From Hydrogenoanaerobacterium sp032017025 (lineage in GTDB: Bacteria; Bacillota; Clostridia; Oscillospirales; Ruminococcaceae): 64,000 nucleotides of DNA. The notes below the pieces were generated by a model. The model saw nothing but the letters and a program-made list of their open reading frames with translations. It searched no databases and had not been told where the DNA came from. Positions 9,109 through 17,881 of the stretch are shown here, one piece after another. The stretch's first letter is position 1. Every line of letters begins with the position of its first letter. The DNA lies in NCBI RefSeq assembly GCF_032017025.1, contig NZ_DALZQO010000005.1:71618-135617 (forward strand), in the 5' to 3' direction. A program made the position numbers and the translations under genes.

Positions 9109-10641
9109 TCATTTATCAATCGGCAGCGTAAAGGTAAAGGCTGCTCCGCCGCCCTGTTTATTTGTCACAGTTATTTCACCGCCATGTGCTTTCACAATAG
9201 AATTACAGATGGAAAGCCCGATGCCCATTCCTCTGGAAGAATCGCTGCTGCGCTTGCCGCGCGCCTCGTAGCCCTCAAAAAGATACGGGATATCCACCTG
9301 CTTAATGCCTTTTCCATGGTCTCGCACCTCAAACATTGCAAGGTTCCCCTCGCGTGTGACGGTAAGCTCAATGGGAGCATCTTCACCGGAATGCCGAATC
9401 GCGTTTTCCACCAAGTTGATGATGACCTGTTCAATCAGCGTTGCATCCATGGGGACAAGTAAGAATTCATCGGGAACCCGAACCTGCAGCTGTTGCGTGG
9501 GGAAACGCGATTTTGCGCGCCCAATCGCCTCGGCAACAATTTCCTCCACTGCCTCGGGCGATTTATGCACAGTTGCGCCGCCTTCGCTGATGCGGGTGAC
9601 CGACAGCAGATTTTCTACCATCCGAATCAGCCATTGTGAATCCTCACGGATATCATCCACCAGTTTATCGTGCGTTTGTTCATCCAATTGCCCTTTGCTC
9701 TCCAGTATTGCCGAGCTTGCTCCCAAAATACTGGTGAGCGGGGTACGCAAGTCATGTGAAATGGCACGCAGCAGGTTGCTGCGCATCTTCTCCTTTTCCG
9801 ATTCCACCAATATACGGCTTTGCTCGTCCGAAAGCTTCTGTCGCTCCAGCGCCATGGCAATCTGCGAGGTCATCATATCCAAAAAGGTCATCTGCTCGGG
9901 CTCCGGCGCAGCGCCGTCGTCATACAGCAGCCCAATTACGCCCAGTGCCTGCCGCTGTGACGCTACAGGCAGGTACAAACCATATGCCTTGGTGCAGGTA
10001 TCGGTACCGGTGCCGGCACACTCGTTGTTCACAAACACCCAGTGCACTGCGAACTGCTCGTTGGAAGAACGTAAAATCAGCTCTTGACTCAGGCTGGCAG
10101 CGGCAATTTTTCCTGTACAGCCGCACTGCGGGTCATCGGTGTAAAAAATTACCGGACGGTGAAAAAAGTCGCTCAGGTAATCCAACGTAAGGTTCACAAT
10201 ATTATCCAGCCCCCGGGTAATTAAAAGCTGGCGGGTAATTTCATAAAGCTTTTCGGTACGCAGCTCACGCAGGGCGGACTGACGTGCCTGTTCGGTAATT
10301 TGTGCGGTCATGGCGCTGGTGATGAGTGAAACCAAAAGCATGCTTAAAAAAGTGATGGGGTAGCCAGCAAGGGTAAAATCCAGCGCAGAATAAGGGAAGG
10401 TGAAAAAAAAGTTTACCCCGATTACACCTGCGACCGATGCACATATGCCCCAGAGATATCCGGTGGTTACGCGTGAAACAAATACCACTGCCAAAATGTA
10501 AATAACAATCATGCTTACGTTGTCAAAACTGGCGAACGCCTGTTGCAGCAAAAGGCAGATTGTTGTTGCGGCAAGCAATATCAGCAAGGTTTTAACCGCA
10601 TCGTACCGCAGCCATTTAGGTGCTTTATCCGAGGCGAACAT
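9109..10641 (-). CDS. KdpD-like sensor histidine kinase (DUF4118)
   Basis: 510-residue membrane kinase. Four hydrophobic segments of the DUF4118 domain lie in the first ~115 residues, then a GAF-like region (about 130-265), HisKA with the phosphorylated histidine in AISHDLRTPLTSIL (about H296) and an HATPase domain ending in GMGIGLSICNSIVKAHGG. The large N-terminal KdpD and USP domains of E. coli KdpD are absent, as in many Firmicute versions. I chose ATG at 10641 because AAGGAG sits 9 bases upstream; an in-frame GTG at 10665 has no such site. Transcribed together with the response regulator and divergently from the pit-trk operon. Confidence 0.92.
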   Translation of the reverse strand: MFASDKAPKWLRYDAVKTLLILLAATTICLLLQQAFASFDNVSMIVIYILAVVFVSRVTTGYLWGICASVAGVIGVNFFFTFPYSALDFTLAGYPITFLSMLLVSLITSAMTAQITEQARQSALRELRTEKLYEITRQLLITRGLDNIVNLTLDYLSDFFHRPVIFYTDDPQCGCTGKIAAASLSQELILRSSNEQFAVHWVFVNNECAGTGTDTCTKAYGLYLPVASQRQALGVIGLLYDDGAAPEPEQMTFLDMMTSQIAMALERQKLSDEQSRILVESEKEKMRSNLLRAISHDLRTPLTSILGASSAILESKGQLDEQTHDKLVDDIREDSQWLIRMVENLLSVTRISEGGATVHKSPEAVEEIVAEAIGRAKSRFPTQQLQVRVPDEFLLVPMDATLIEQVIINLVENAIRHSGEDAPIELTVTREGNLAMFEVRDHGKGIKQVDIPYLFEGYEARGKRSSDSSRGMGIGLSICNSIVKAHGGEITVTNKQGGGAAFTFTLPIDK

Positions 10642-10745
10642 GTTCTTGTTCTCCTTAATCTTCACTTAAAATCACCCACCTCTCAGGCTTTATACGGATC
10701 AAATCAGCTTTATACAGTGCTGCCGAGCAGCGGCACATTACCTTG

Positions 10746-10773
10746 ATTATACCGTAAACAAGGCGTAAAGCAA
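10746..10773 (-). promoter_or_regulatory. Predicted promoter of the KdpDE-like pair
   Basis: On the minus strand TTGCTT (10773-10768), 16-base spacer, consensus TATAAT (10751-10746), about 105 bases before the kinase start. The leader contains a GCTGC-CGA-GCAGC hairpin at about 10718-10731. Confidence 0.55.
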
Positions 10774-10816
10774 GGAAAACAAGCATTAAGAAATTGTTAA
10801 GAATGGATGCGGGATG

Positions 10817-10845
10817 TTGTCGAGTTTGGGCAATCGTGCTACGAT
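10817..10845 (+). promoter_or_regulatory. Predicted promoter of the pit-DUF47-trkH-trkA operon
   Basis: TTGTCG at 10817-10822, 17-base spacer, TACGAT at 10840-10845, giving a leader of about 60 bases before the TTG start at 10912. Weak at both boxes, so possibly activator-dependent. Confidence 0.45.
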
Positions 10846-10911
10846 GACTTTGCGCAAAATTTACACACGGCTTACAACAAGACAGGAAACAAAACAGGGA
10901 GGAGATCTTTC

Positions 10912-11964
10912 TTGACCATCACGCTTTCTGAATTTTTCAGTCAGGCGATAACCAACCCAGCGCTGCTGATTACCGCACTGCTGACCATGGGGGTCATTTT
11001 GGTAAACGGTTGGACAGACGCGCCGAACGCAATTGCAACCTGCGTTTCAACACGGGCAATGAGCCCCCGCAGTGCCATTTTAATGGCAGCGGTATTTAAT
11101 TTTTTAGGTGTACTATTTATGACACTTGTCAACGCGACCGTTGCACAAACCATCTACAATATGGTGGATTTTGGCGGAGATCCCCACGAAGCACTCACTG
11201 CACTGTGCGCTGCGCTGTTTGCCATTGTGGTGTGGGCGACAGCGGCTTGGGCCTTTGGTATTCCCACCAGTGAAAGCCACGCGCTGATTGCAGGTGTTTC
11301 GGGTGCGGCAATTGCAATGCACAACGGTTTATCTGGCATTAACGGGGGAGAATGGGTGAAGGTACTGTACGGCTTGGGTCTCTCCACACTGCTCGGTTTT
11401 GTTATGGGCTGGGTCACAGTGAAGCTGATTGAAGTAATCTGCCGCAGACTGGACCGCCGGAAAACAAGCAGTTTTTTTCAGGGCGCACAGGTGTGCGGCG
11501 GTGCGGCAATGGCGTTTATGCACGGTGCTCAAGATGGGCAAAAGTTTATGGGAATCTTTATGCTGGGCATTTTTCTTGCCAGGGGGCAGGGGGATGTTTC
11601 AAGTTTTGTTATTCCGATGTGGATGATGATTCTATGCTCAGCAGTGATGGGGCTTGGCACTTCAATCGGCGGCTATCGCATTATTAAGGCGGTGGGCATG
11701 GATATGGTAAAACTCGAGCAATATCAAGGCTTTTCGGCAGATCTTGCAGCAGCGGGCTGCCTGCTGATTTCGTCACTTACCGGTATTCCGGTGAGCACCA
11801 CACACACCAAAACCACTGCGATTATGGGTGTAGGTGCTGCAAAGCGAGTATCCTCAGTTAATTGGAGTGTGGTAAAAGAAATGGTGCTCACTTGGGTGCT
11901 CACTTTTCCCGGCTGCGGATTAATTGGTTTTTTAATGGCAAAGCTGTTTATGTGGATTTTTTAG
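10912..11964 (+). CDS. PiT family inorganic phosphate transporter
   Basis: 350-residue membrane carrier for inorganic phosphate (ion-coupled, PiT family). Both halves carry the family's repeated signature: NGWTDAPNAIATCVSTRAMSP near the N-terminus and GIPVSTTHTKTTAIMGVGAA near residue 290, with about ten hydrophobic segments between. The start is a TTG at 10912, 8 bases after GGGAGG; the reading frame extends to an ATG at 10807, but that has no ribosome site and would add a non-hydrophobic tail absent in the family. The next gene is the usual DUF47 partner. Confidence 0.9.
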   Translation: MTITLSEFFSQAITNPALLITALLTMGVILVNGWTDAPNAIATCVSTRAMSPRSAILMAAVFNFLGVLFMTLVNATVAQTIYNMVDFGGDPHEALTALCAALFAIVVWATAAWAFGIPTSESHALIAGVSGAAIAMHNGLSGINGGEWVKVLYGLGLSTLLGFVMGWVTVKLIEVICRRLDRRKTSSFFQGAQVCGGAAMAFMHGAQDGQKFMGIFMLGIFLARGQGDVSSFVIPMWMMILCSAVMGLGTSIGGYRIIKAVGMDMVKLEQYQGFSADLAAAGCLLISSLTGIPVSTTHTKTTAIMGVGAAKRVSSVNWSVVKEMVLTWVLTFPGCGLIGFLMAKLFMWIF

Positions 11965-11985
11965 TTTGAAAGGATAGAGTAAAAC

Positions 11986-12609
11986 ATGGGGAACAAGAAA
12001 GATTACAACTACTATGATATGTTTGTAAAGATGGTGGATTACTCCTGCCAGGCGGCAGAAATGCTGCACGATGTACTTACAAATTTTGATGCAGATAAGC
12101 TGCATGATAAAATTACAGAAATGCATAATTTAGAGCATGGCGCCGATATGTGCAAGCACGATATGATGAATAAGCTGGTACGTGAATTCATCACCCCAAT
12201 TGAGCGAGAAGACATTATGGAGCTTGCACAGGAATTGGATGAGGTCACCGATAATATTGAGGATGTTTTGCTGCGTGTGTACATGTATAATATCACTGCG
12301 ATTCGCCCCGAAGCACTGGAATTTTCAAACGTTATTGTCAGCTGCTGCAAGGCACTGAAAAAAGCAATGGAAGATTTCCACAATTTCCGTAAATCTACAA
12401 CGGTGCAGACCAGTATCATCGAAATCAACCGCCTCGAAGAGGTTGGCGACAAGCTATACACCGAATCGGTGCGCAGGCTGTATGTGAACTGCAAAGACCC
12501 CATTGAAATTATTGCTTGGACCGAAACACTCGACCGCCTTGAAAAATGCTGCGATGCCTGTGAGCATGCAGCCAATGTGGTTGAAAGTGTTATTATGAAG
12601 AACTCGTAG
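11986..12609 (+). CDS. DUF47 (PhoU-like) phosphate transport accessory protein
   Basis: 207-residue cytoplasmic helical protein of the DUF47/PhoU-related family, nearly always beside a PiT transporter and thought to modulate it. Helical repeats with metal-binding acidic/histidine patches of the family are visible (KITEMHNLEHGADMCKHDM; ELAQELDEVTDNIEDVLLR; EINRLEEVGDKLY). It follows pit after 21 bases and precedes trkH by 19, so all four transport genes read as one operon. Confidence 0.9.
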   Translation: MGNKKDYNYYDMFVKMVDYSCQAAEMLHDVLTNFDADKLHDKITEMHNLEHGADMCKHDMMNKLVREFITPIEREDIMELAQELDEVTDNIEDVLLRVYMYNITAIRPEALEFSNVIVSCCKALKKAMEDFHNFRKSTTVQTSIIEINRLEEVGDKLYTESVRRLYVNCKDPIEIIAWTETLDRLEKCCDACEHAANVVESVIMKNS

Positions 12610-12628
12610 ATTACAAGGAGGCATTTTT

Positions 12629-13921
12629 GTGTCCCATCAAGGCAGAATGAGCCCCGGGAGGGTTCTTGTTCTGGGTTTTGCAATTGTTATCTTTACCGGT
12701 ATGTTTTTACTGCTGCTTCCAATTTCGGCAAACCCGGGTATGCATGTGCGCCCCGTGGACGCACTGTTTACGTCAACCAGTGCGGTTTGTGTTACAGGCT
12801 TGGTCGCAATTGACACAGCGGGCACCTTTTCTGTGTTTGGCAGGGCGGTTGTCGCCGCGCTGATACAGGTGGGGGGCCTCGGTTTTACTTCGTTCGGCGT
12901 GTTGTTTATCCTGCTTGCGCGAAAAAATGTTGGTCTGCGCGAGCGTGTACTGATCAAAGAAGCGATGAATCTCAATTCGCTAAACGGCATAGTCAAGCTG
13001 GTGAAATCGGTACTAAAGATGACCCTGCTGTTTGAAGGTGTGGGCATGGTACTCAGCTTTATTGTATTCGTGCAGGATTTCCCACCGCTGGATGCCCTGG
13101 GGGTCAGCATATTCCATGCTATTTCAGCGTTCAACAATGCGGGCTTTGATATTCTGGGTGGGTTCGCAAACCTAATCCCTTATCAAAGCAATGTGCTGCT
13201 CAACCTCACCACCTGTGCACTGATTGTTTTTGGCGGATTGGGTTTCACTGTGATCAAAGAGGTGTGGGAAAAGCGTTCGTGGCGCGCACTGTGCATGAAC
13301 AGCAAAATTGTTTTGCTGATGACAACCTCGCTGCTTCTCATCGGTACCGTACTGCTCAAGTGCACCGAGGATGTCACCTGGCTGGGAGCGTTTTTCCAGA
13401 GCACAGCGGCGAGAACCGCAGGTTTTTCCACCTACAATCTCGGTAAATTCACGAACGCAGGTCTGTTTATTCTCATCATTCTTATGTTTATCGGCGCATC
13501 GCCCGGTTCTACGGGCGGCGGTATCAAAACCACCACCACCTTTACGATGCTCAAAAGCATTTTCAGCATTGCCACCAACCGCGAATGCACCGCGTTTAAG
13601 CGTAAGATACCCCAAGAAAGTGTAATACGTGCCTTTACGCTCACAATTCTTGCGCTTGGTGTGGTTTGCATAAATACCCTGCTGGTAAGCCTTGCTGAAC
13701 CGCAGTACAGCTTTGTGCAAGTGCTGTTTGAAGTGGTTTCTGCGTTTGGTACGGTTGGTCTTTCCACCGGCATTACCCCGGAGCTTACCGATATCAGTAA
13801 AATTATTTTGTCACTCACCATGTTTTTTGGCAGGCTGGGTCCACTCACCATCGCATGCGTGTGGTCGTATCACCCGGCATCCAACCTGCTTTATGCGGAA
13901 GAGCGAATTACAATAGGATAG
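12629..13921 (+). CDS. Trk/Ktr potassium uptake channel subunit
   Basis: 430-residue membrane subunit of a TrkH/KtrB-type potassium transporter. The four pore loops each keep the glycine of the selectivity filter: SAVCVTGLVAID, NNAGFDILGG, ARTAGFSTYN and AFGTVGLSTGI. Start is GTG at 12629, 7 bases after AAGGAGG. The downstream gene encodes the cytosolic nucleotide-binding gating subunit. Being in one operon with a phosphate transporter is unusual and suggests joint control of potassium and phosphate uptake (inference). Confidence 0.94.
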   Translation: MSHQGRMSPGRVLVLGFAIVIFTGMFLLLLPISANPGMHVRPVDALFTSTSAVCVTGLVAIDTAGTFSVFGRAVVAALIQVGGLGFTSFGVLFILLARKNVGLRERVLIKEAMNLNSLNGIVKLVKSVLKMTLLFEGVGMVLSFIVFVQDFPPLDALGVSIFHAISAFNNAGFDILGGFANLIPYQSNVLLNLTTCALIVFGGLGFTVIKEVWEKRSWRALCMNSKIVLLMTTSLLLIGTVLLKCTEDVTWLGAFFQSTAARTAGFSTYNLGKFTNAGLFILIILMFIGASPGSTGGGIKTTTTFTMLKSIFSIATNRECTAFKRKIPQESVIRAFTLTILALGVVCINTLLVSLAEPQYSFVQVLFEVVSAFGTVGLSTGITPELTDISKIILSLTMFFGRLGPLTIACVWSYHPASNLLYAEERITIG

Positions 13922-13931
13922 GAGCATTTCT

Positions 13932-14606
13932 ATGTTCAATTATCATAAACCGAGTATTCCATTTGGGGTAATTGGGTTAGGGCGCTTTGGCTATGCCCTT
14001 GCTGAAACTCTTGCCGCCTCAGGCAAAGAGGTTCTGGTTCTCGACAACAATGAAAATAAAATTCGTCAAATTCAAGAACATGTAGGGCAGGCATTCGTCA
14101 CCCCTATACTAGATAAACCTACCTTGGAGGAAGCAGGCATTCAAAACTGCGAGACGGTTGTGGTTTGCATTGGTGAGCAGATTGAAGCAAGCATTCTCAC
14201 CGCTCTTAACGTAATTGAGCTGGGTGTGCCGCGTGTTATTGCAAAAGCAATCAGTGCCGAGCATGGCAAGGTGCTGCGCAAAATAGGTGCAGAAGTTGTT
14301 TACCCCGAAAAGGATATGGCAGTGCGGCTCGCGGGTAAGCTTAGCACCACACGCGCTCTCGACTATATTGAGCTCAACGGTGACTTTTCCATCTCAGAAA
14401 TCAAGCTTACCGATAAGTTTGACGGTATTACGGTGATGCAAGCAAATCTCCGTAAAAATTTTGGAATTAATATCATTGCCATCATCAAAGGCAGCAAAAC
14501 TACGGTTGATATTACTCCCGATATTGTACTCAATGAAAACGACGTGGTCGTGGTTGTAGGTAGAAATGAGAGCATTGCCGGCTTTGAAGATGCCCTTTCT
14601 AATTAA
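13932..14606 (+). CDS. TrkA/KtrA-type potassium channel regulatory subunit
   Basis: 224-residue cytosolic RCK protein that gates the Trk/Ktr channel in response to bound nucleotide. The N-terminal Rossmann domain starts FGVIGLGRFGYALAETLAASG with the GxGxxG nucleotide-binding loop and D at the end of strand two (VLVLDNNENK); the C-terminal RCK_C domain spans about 140-224 (ISEIKLTDKFDGITVMQ through NENDVVVVVG). Follows trkH by ten bases and ends the operon at a strong terminator. Confidence 0.93.
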   Translation: MFNYHKPSIPFGVIGLGRFGYALAETLAASGKEVLVLDNNENKIRQIQEHVGQAFVTPILDKPTLEEAGIQNCETVVVCIGEQIEASILTALNVIELGVPRVIAKAISAEHGKVLRKIGAEVVYPEKDMAVRLAGKLSTTRALDYIELNGDFSISEIKLTDKFDGITVMQANLRKNFGINIIAIIKGSKTTVDITPDIVLNENDVVVVVGRNESIAGFEDALSN

Positions 14607-14619
14607 TTTTCCACATACA

Positions 14620-14664
14620 AACAAAAACCCCCGACAGCCAATTGGGCAGCCGGGGGTTTTTGTT
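14620..14664. terminator. Bidirectional terminator between trkA and the epimerase gene
   Basis: Arms AACAAAAACCCCCG and CGGGGGTTTTTGTT are perfectly complementary with a 17-base loop; T runs on both strands serve the two converging genes. Confidence 0.92.
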
Positions 14665-14666
14665 AC

Positions 14667-15536
14667 TTATAGCACCGAGACAGTATATCCAATTGAAAAG
14701 CTTTCGCCCGCAGACAGGGTGACAACGTATGGTTTGTGGGCAAAGTCGTTACTTTCAGCGGCAGTTGCGGCATGCCCCACCCAGGGTTCAAAGCATAGGT
14801 ATGGTGCATCAGAGTGCGGTTTGCTCCAAAGTGCAAGCAGCGGGAAATCTGAAAAATTCATCTTTACGCCTTTGCCTGTGGTATTGTGGCGCAGCGATAC
14901 ACTGCGTGAACGCAGCCCCTTAAAGATCAGTGCATCGTTGTCAAACAGCGTATGATCCAATGCCAGTCTATCGGTGTGATTAAGTCTGATGGCTGTGTTT
15001 TCAACCGGACCGTCTGGGGTAAGCGCCATGCAGGGCAGGTTCTCAACCTGCTCAAACACTACGCTGTAATCTTCAAAACGCTCGTTCCGGTGCAACGGAC
15101 ACATAAAGCCTGTATGTGCACCAATGCAAAACTGAATTGTGCTGTCAATTGCACGTACAGTAAAGCTTGTGGCAAAACCGTCGTCGGTTAGCTCGTGGCG
15201 TACCAGCAATTCAAAGTGATAGGGGTATTGTGCAAGCGTTTCAGCATTGTCGCAAAGGCGAAGCACCGCAAAATGCTCGCCGCTTTGCAACACTTCAAAC
15301 TCCGAATGGCGCGCAAAGCCATGGCGCCCCATTTCGTAGGTTTTTCCGTCAATTTGCACCTGCCCGTTTTTTAGGCCGCCCACTATGGGGAACAGAATCG
15401 GGTTGCGCCCTGCCCAATAGGCGGGGTCACCGTTCCAAATATATTCGGTATTCGCAATATCGCGGTAAGAAATCAGCTCTGCTCCGTAGGTATCCACCAC
15501 GGCAGTGCAGCCATTCAGGTTTAAACTCAGCTTCAT
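14667..15536 (-). CDS. Aldose 1-epimerase family protein (LacX type)
   Basis: 289-residue mutarotase-fold protein of the LacX-like branch. It would interconvert anomers of sugars or sugar phosphates in the cytoplasm. Seen: GAELISYRD, the WNGDPAYWAGRNPILFPIVGG segment with the family arginine, the MGRHGFAR histidine motif, and the late FCIGAHTGFMCPL segment carrying the second active-site histidine. ATG at 15536 follows AAGGAA by 9 bases; an upstream in-frame GTG at 15545 is unlikely. Monocistronic by position, beside the sugar ABC ATPase gene. Confidence 0.85.
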   Translation of the reverse strand: MKLSLNLNGCTAVVDTYGAELISYRDIANTEYIWNGDPAYWAGRNPILFPIVGGLKNGQVQIDGKTYEMGRHGFARHSEFEVLQSGEHFAVLRLCDNAETLAQYPYHFELLVRHELTDDGFATSFTVRAIDSTIQFCIGAHTGFMCPLHRNERFEDYSVVFEQVENLPCMALTPDGPVENTAIRLNHTDRLALDHTLFDNDALIFKGLRSRSVSLRHNTTGKGVKMNFSDFPLLALWSKPHSDAPYLCFEPWVGHAATAAESNDFAHKPYVVTLSAGESFSIGYTVSVL

Positions 15537-15627
15537 AAAAAACACTTCCTTCCGGTAATCACATTAGCACAGTGCAGAAGAAAAAACAATAAAAATATAC
15601 CCTCATTATTGGTTTTATAAAAATTAC

Positions 15628-15664
15628 AAAAAAACAGAGAGCCACCCGCTTTTGCGGATGGCTC
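15628..15664 (-). terminator. Terminator of the sugar ABC ATPase gene
   Basis: Minus-strand hairpin GAGCCATCCGC-AAAA-GCGGGTGGCTC (15664-15639, one mismatch) followed by TCTG and seven T. Confidence 0.85.
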
Positions 15665-15713
15665 GTTTGCATGTTTATAAAAGATAATGCTCGAATGGGG
15701 AAGGTACAGCTGC

Positions 15714-16826
15714 TTAGTTGAAGATAACCTGCTCGGTTTCTTTGTCGAACATATGCAGTTTGTTGTTGTCAAACGCAACCTTCAGCACATCGTCCGATTT
15801 CGCGGTAGAGCGAGAGGGAACTTTAGCCGTAAGCTTTTTGCCTGCACAATCAAGGTACAGGAAGATCTCAGAGCCCATCATCTCGGCAATATCAACCTTC
15901 GCCTCTACAACGCTGTGCTCAGCGCTCTCTAGGAATACAGGCTCATCATGGATGTTTTCGGGACGAATACCAATGACAACTTCTTTGCCAACGTATTTGT
16001 CAAGCTCTTTTGAATCTGCTTTGCCCTTGGGGATACCGATGGAATAGCCATCAAACTCTGCAAAGTAGCCGTTTTCTTTTTTTGTCAAAATAACGTCGAT
16101 AAAGTTCATTTGCGGTGAGCCGATAAAGCCTGCGACAAAGATGTTACAGGGGCTGTCGTAAAGTTTCTGCGGGGTATCCACCTGTTGAATAAAGCCGTCC
16201 TTCATAACAACAATGCGGTCACCCATTGTCATAGCCTCGGTCTGGTCATGGGTTACATAAACAAAGGTTGTGCCCAGTCTCTTATGCAGCTTAGTAATCT
16301 CGGTTCTCATTGCGGTACGCAGTTTTGCGTCGAGGTTGGACAGAGGCTCGTCAAGCAGGAACACCGCCGGGTCACGAACCATAGCGCGGCCAAGGGCAAC
16401 ACGCTGGCGCTGACCACCCGAAAGGGCCTTGGGTTTACGGTTGAGCAGATGTTCAATGTCAAGAATTTTTGCAGCCTCTTCTACCTTCTGTTTAATCTCG
16501 TCTTTGGGAACTTTACGGAGCTCAAGGCCGAAGGCCATATTCTTGAATACGGTCATATGCGGGTAAAGCGCATAGTTCTGGAATACCATTGCAATGTCTC
16601 TATCCTTCGGGGCAACATCGTTTACCAAATTGTCGCCAATGTACAGCTCGCCTTTGGTAATTTCTTCAAGCCCTGCAATCATACGCAGTGTAGTGGATTT
16701 ACCGCAGCCGGAGGGGCCGACAAGAATGATAAACTCTTTGTCCTCAATTTCAAGGTTAAAATCGTTTACAGCGGTTACATCGCCGGGGTAAATTTTAAAG
16801 ATGTTTTTTAAGCTGATACTTGCCAT
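15714..16826 (-). CDS. Sugar ABC transporter ATP-binding protein (MsmX/UgpC family)
   Basis: 370-residue ATPase of the carbohydrate importer subfamily CUT1. In Firmicutes a single orphan MsmX-type ATPase often energises many different sugar importers, and no permease or binding-protein gene accompanies this one. Walker A GPSGCGKSTTLRM, Q-loop, signature LSGGQRQRVALGRAMVRDP, Walker B VFLLDEPLSNLDAKLR, H-loop YVTHDQTEAMTM; then the C-terminal TOBE/MalK regulatory domain from about 240 (IGIRPENIHDEP). Diverges from an AraC regulator gene, which may or may not control it. Confidence 0.95.
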   Translation of the reverse strand: MASISLKNIFKIYPGDVTAVNDFNLEIEDKEFIILVGPSGCGKSTTLRMIAGLEEITKGELYIGDNLVNDVAPKDRDIAMVFQNYALYPHMTVFKNMAFGLELRKVPKDEIKQKVEEAAKILDIEHLLNRKPKALSGGQRQRVALGRAMVRDPAVFLLDEPLSNLDAKLRTAMRTEITKLHKRLGTTFVYVTHDQTEAMTMGDRIVVMKDGFIQQVDTPQKLYDSPCNIFVAGFIGSPQMNFIDVILTKKENGYFAEFDGYSIGIPKGKADSKELDKYVGKEVVIGIRPENIHDEPVFLESAEHSVVEAKVDIAEMMGSEIFLYLDCAGKKLTAKVPSRSTAKSDDVLKVAFDNNKLHMFDKETEQVIFN

Positions 16827-16866
16827 AATCGCACCTACTTTTCTTTCATTGTAATTTATTGACCTG

Positions 16867-16895
16867 TTGCGTTCTTAAAAAAGAGCCTGTATAAT
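16867..16895 (+). promoter_or_regulatory. Possible upstream promoter of the AraC regulator
   Basis: TTGCGT at 16867-16872, 17-base spacer, consensus TATAAT at 16890-16895. The -10 box is perfect and the -35 poor. A second candidate lies closer to the gene (16918-16946). Confidence 0.4.
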
Positions 16896-16916
16896 GGTAA
16901 TAATTCTTATAAATTC

Positions 16917-16946
16917 ATTGTATCCCGTTAAACAGTGCATTACAAT
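16917..16946. promoter_or_regulatory. Superimposed divergent promoters (ABC ATPase / AraC regulator)
   Basis: The same 30 bases read as a promoter on both strands. Plus: TTGTAT 16918-16923, 17 bases, TACAAT 16941-16946, toward the AraC gene. Minus: TTGTAA 16945-16940, 17 bases, TACAAT 16922-16917, toward the ATPase gene. The segment is an inverted repeat CATTGTA...TACAATG at its ends. Confidence 0.5.
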
Positions 16947-16975
16947 GGTAATATGTTGATATGAGGTGTAAAAAA

Positions 16976-17854
16976 ATGACCTCTTTTTTTAGGTTGCCGC
17001 AGCCACCCGCCGAAGTGGCGCAGGATATTGTTTTATCTATGGCCGGTGTTATGGACAGCAGTGCAAAAGGCAGCGCTTTTGAAAGAAAAGAACAATCCTG
17101 TGTTTTTCCGTTTCAGGGCTGGCTGGTGCTTGCGGTGCTTGCGGGCGAGGGTATGGTAACCGCCGGAAAGCAAACTTTTGCCGTGAAGCAGGGCGAACTG
17201 CTCATCACCCCCTGTGGCGGTGGTATGAGCATTGCAAGCGGGCTTGAGTGTAGTTTTGCGCTGCTGGGCGGCGAGCTCGCGCAGCACCACCTCACCGGCG
17301 TGACCGACCGTTTGGGGGTACAATCCGCGGTAAGCTTGTACAACCCCGTGGTGGGCACTCTTAGGCGTATTTGCAATAGTATCGAGCTGGGTGCGGCGGT
17401 GGATGGCTATTGGGGGTGTACCAAAGCATTCGCCCTTTTAATAGAGCTTTGCGCCCTAGCGGAAGAACGGAAAACCACCCAAATCCCTCCGCTCGTAGAG
17501 CAGGCTGCAGAGCTGATTCGTACACAATATGCCTATCTCTCGGGTATTGAGGAGCTAGCCGACCGGCTGGGTGTGACCAAGCACCACCTAATTCGAGAGT
17601 TTTCACAGCATATGAGAGTCCCCCCCGGTAAATATCTTTCAGAGGTGCGGCTTGAAAACGCCAAGCTGCTGCTGCAAAGCGGGAAATATACGCTTGAAAT
17701 AGTGGCGGACATGGTGGGTTTTGCGGGAGCAAACTACTTTTGCAAGGTATTTAAAAAATCAAATGGTATGACCCCCACCGAGTATGCGCAAAGTACGGTG
17801 CATCGCCGCCCCGCCGGCGATTTGGAAAAACTGGAGCAGATGTTTTATCTGTAA
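16976..17854 (+). CDS. AraC family transcriptional regulator
   Basis: 292-residue regulator. The N-terminal ~150 residues form a cupin-like sensor half (GEGMVTAGKQTFAVKQGELLITPCGG is typical of the AraC sugar-binding barrel). The C-terminal ~100 residues hold two helix-turn-helix motifs: LSGIEELADRLGVTKHHLIREF and the conserved LEIVADMVGFAGANYFCKVFKKSNGMTPTEY. ATG at 16976 is preceded by GAGGTG at 7 bases; the frame's earlier ATG at 16961 is not. Located divergently from the MsmX-type ATPase, so a sugar effector is likely but unproven. Confidence 0.9.
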   Translation: MTSFFRLPQPPAEVAQDIVLSMAGVMDSSAKGSAFERKEQSCVFPFQGWLVLAVLAGEGMVTAGKQTFAVKQGELLITPCGGGMSIASGLECSFALLGGELAQHHLTGVTDRLGVQSAVSLYNPVVGTLRRICNSIELGAAVDGYWGCTKAFALLIELCALAEERKTTQIPPLVEQAAELIRTQYAYLSGIEELADRLGVTKHHLIREFSQHMRVPPGKYLSEVRLENAKLLLQSGKYTLEIVADMVGFAGANYFCKVFKKSNGMTPTEYAQSTVHRRPAGDLEKLEQMFYL

Positions 17855-17881
17855 GGAAAGCAACACAAAGGAGCATAAAAT

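Noticed and set aside
16859..16895. TTGACC at 16859 as -35 box for the TATAAT at 16890
   Set aside because: The spacer would be 25 bases, far too long; TTGCGT at 16867 gives 17.
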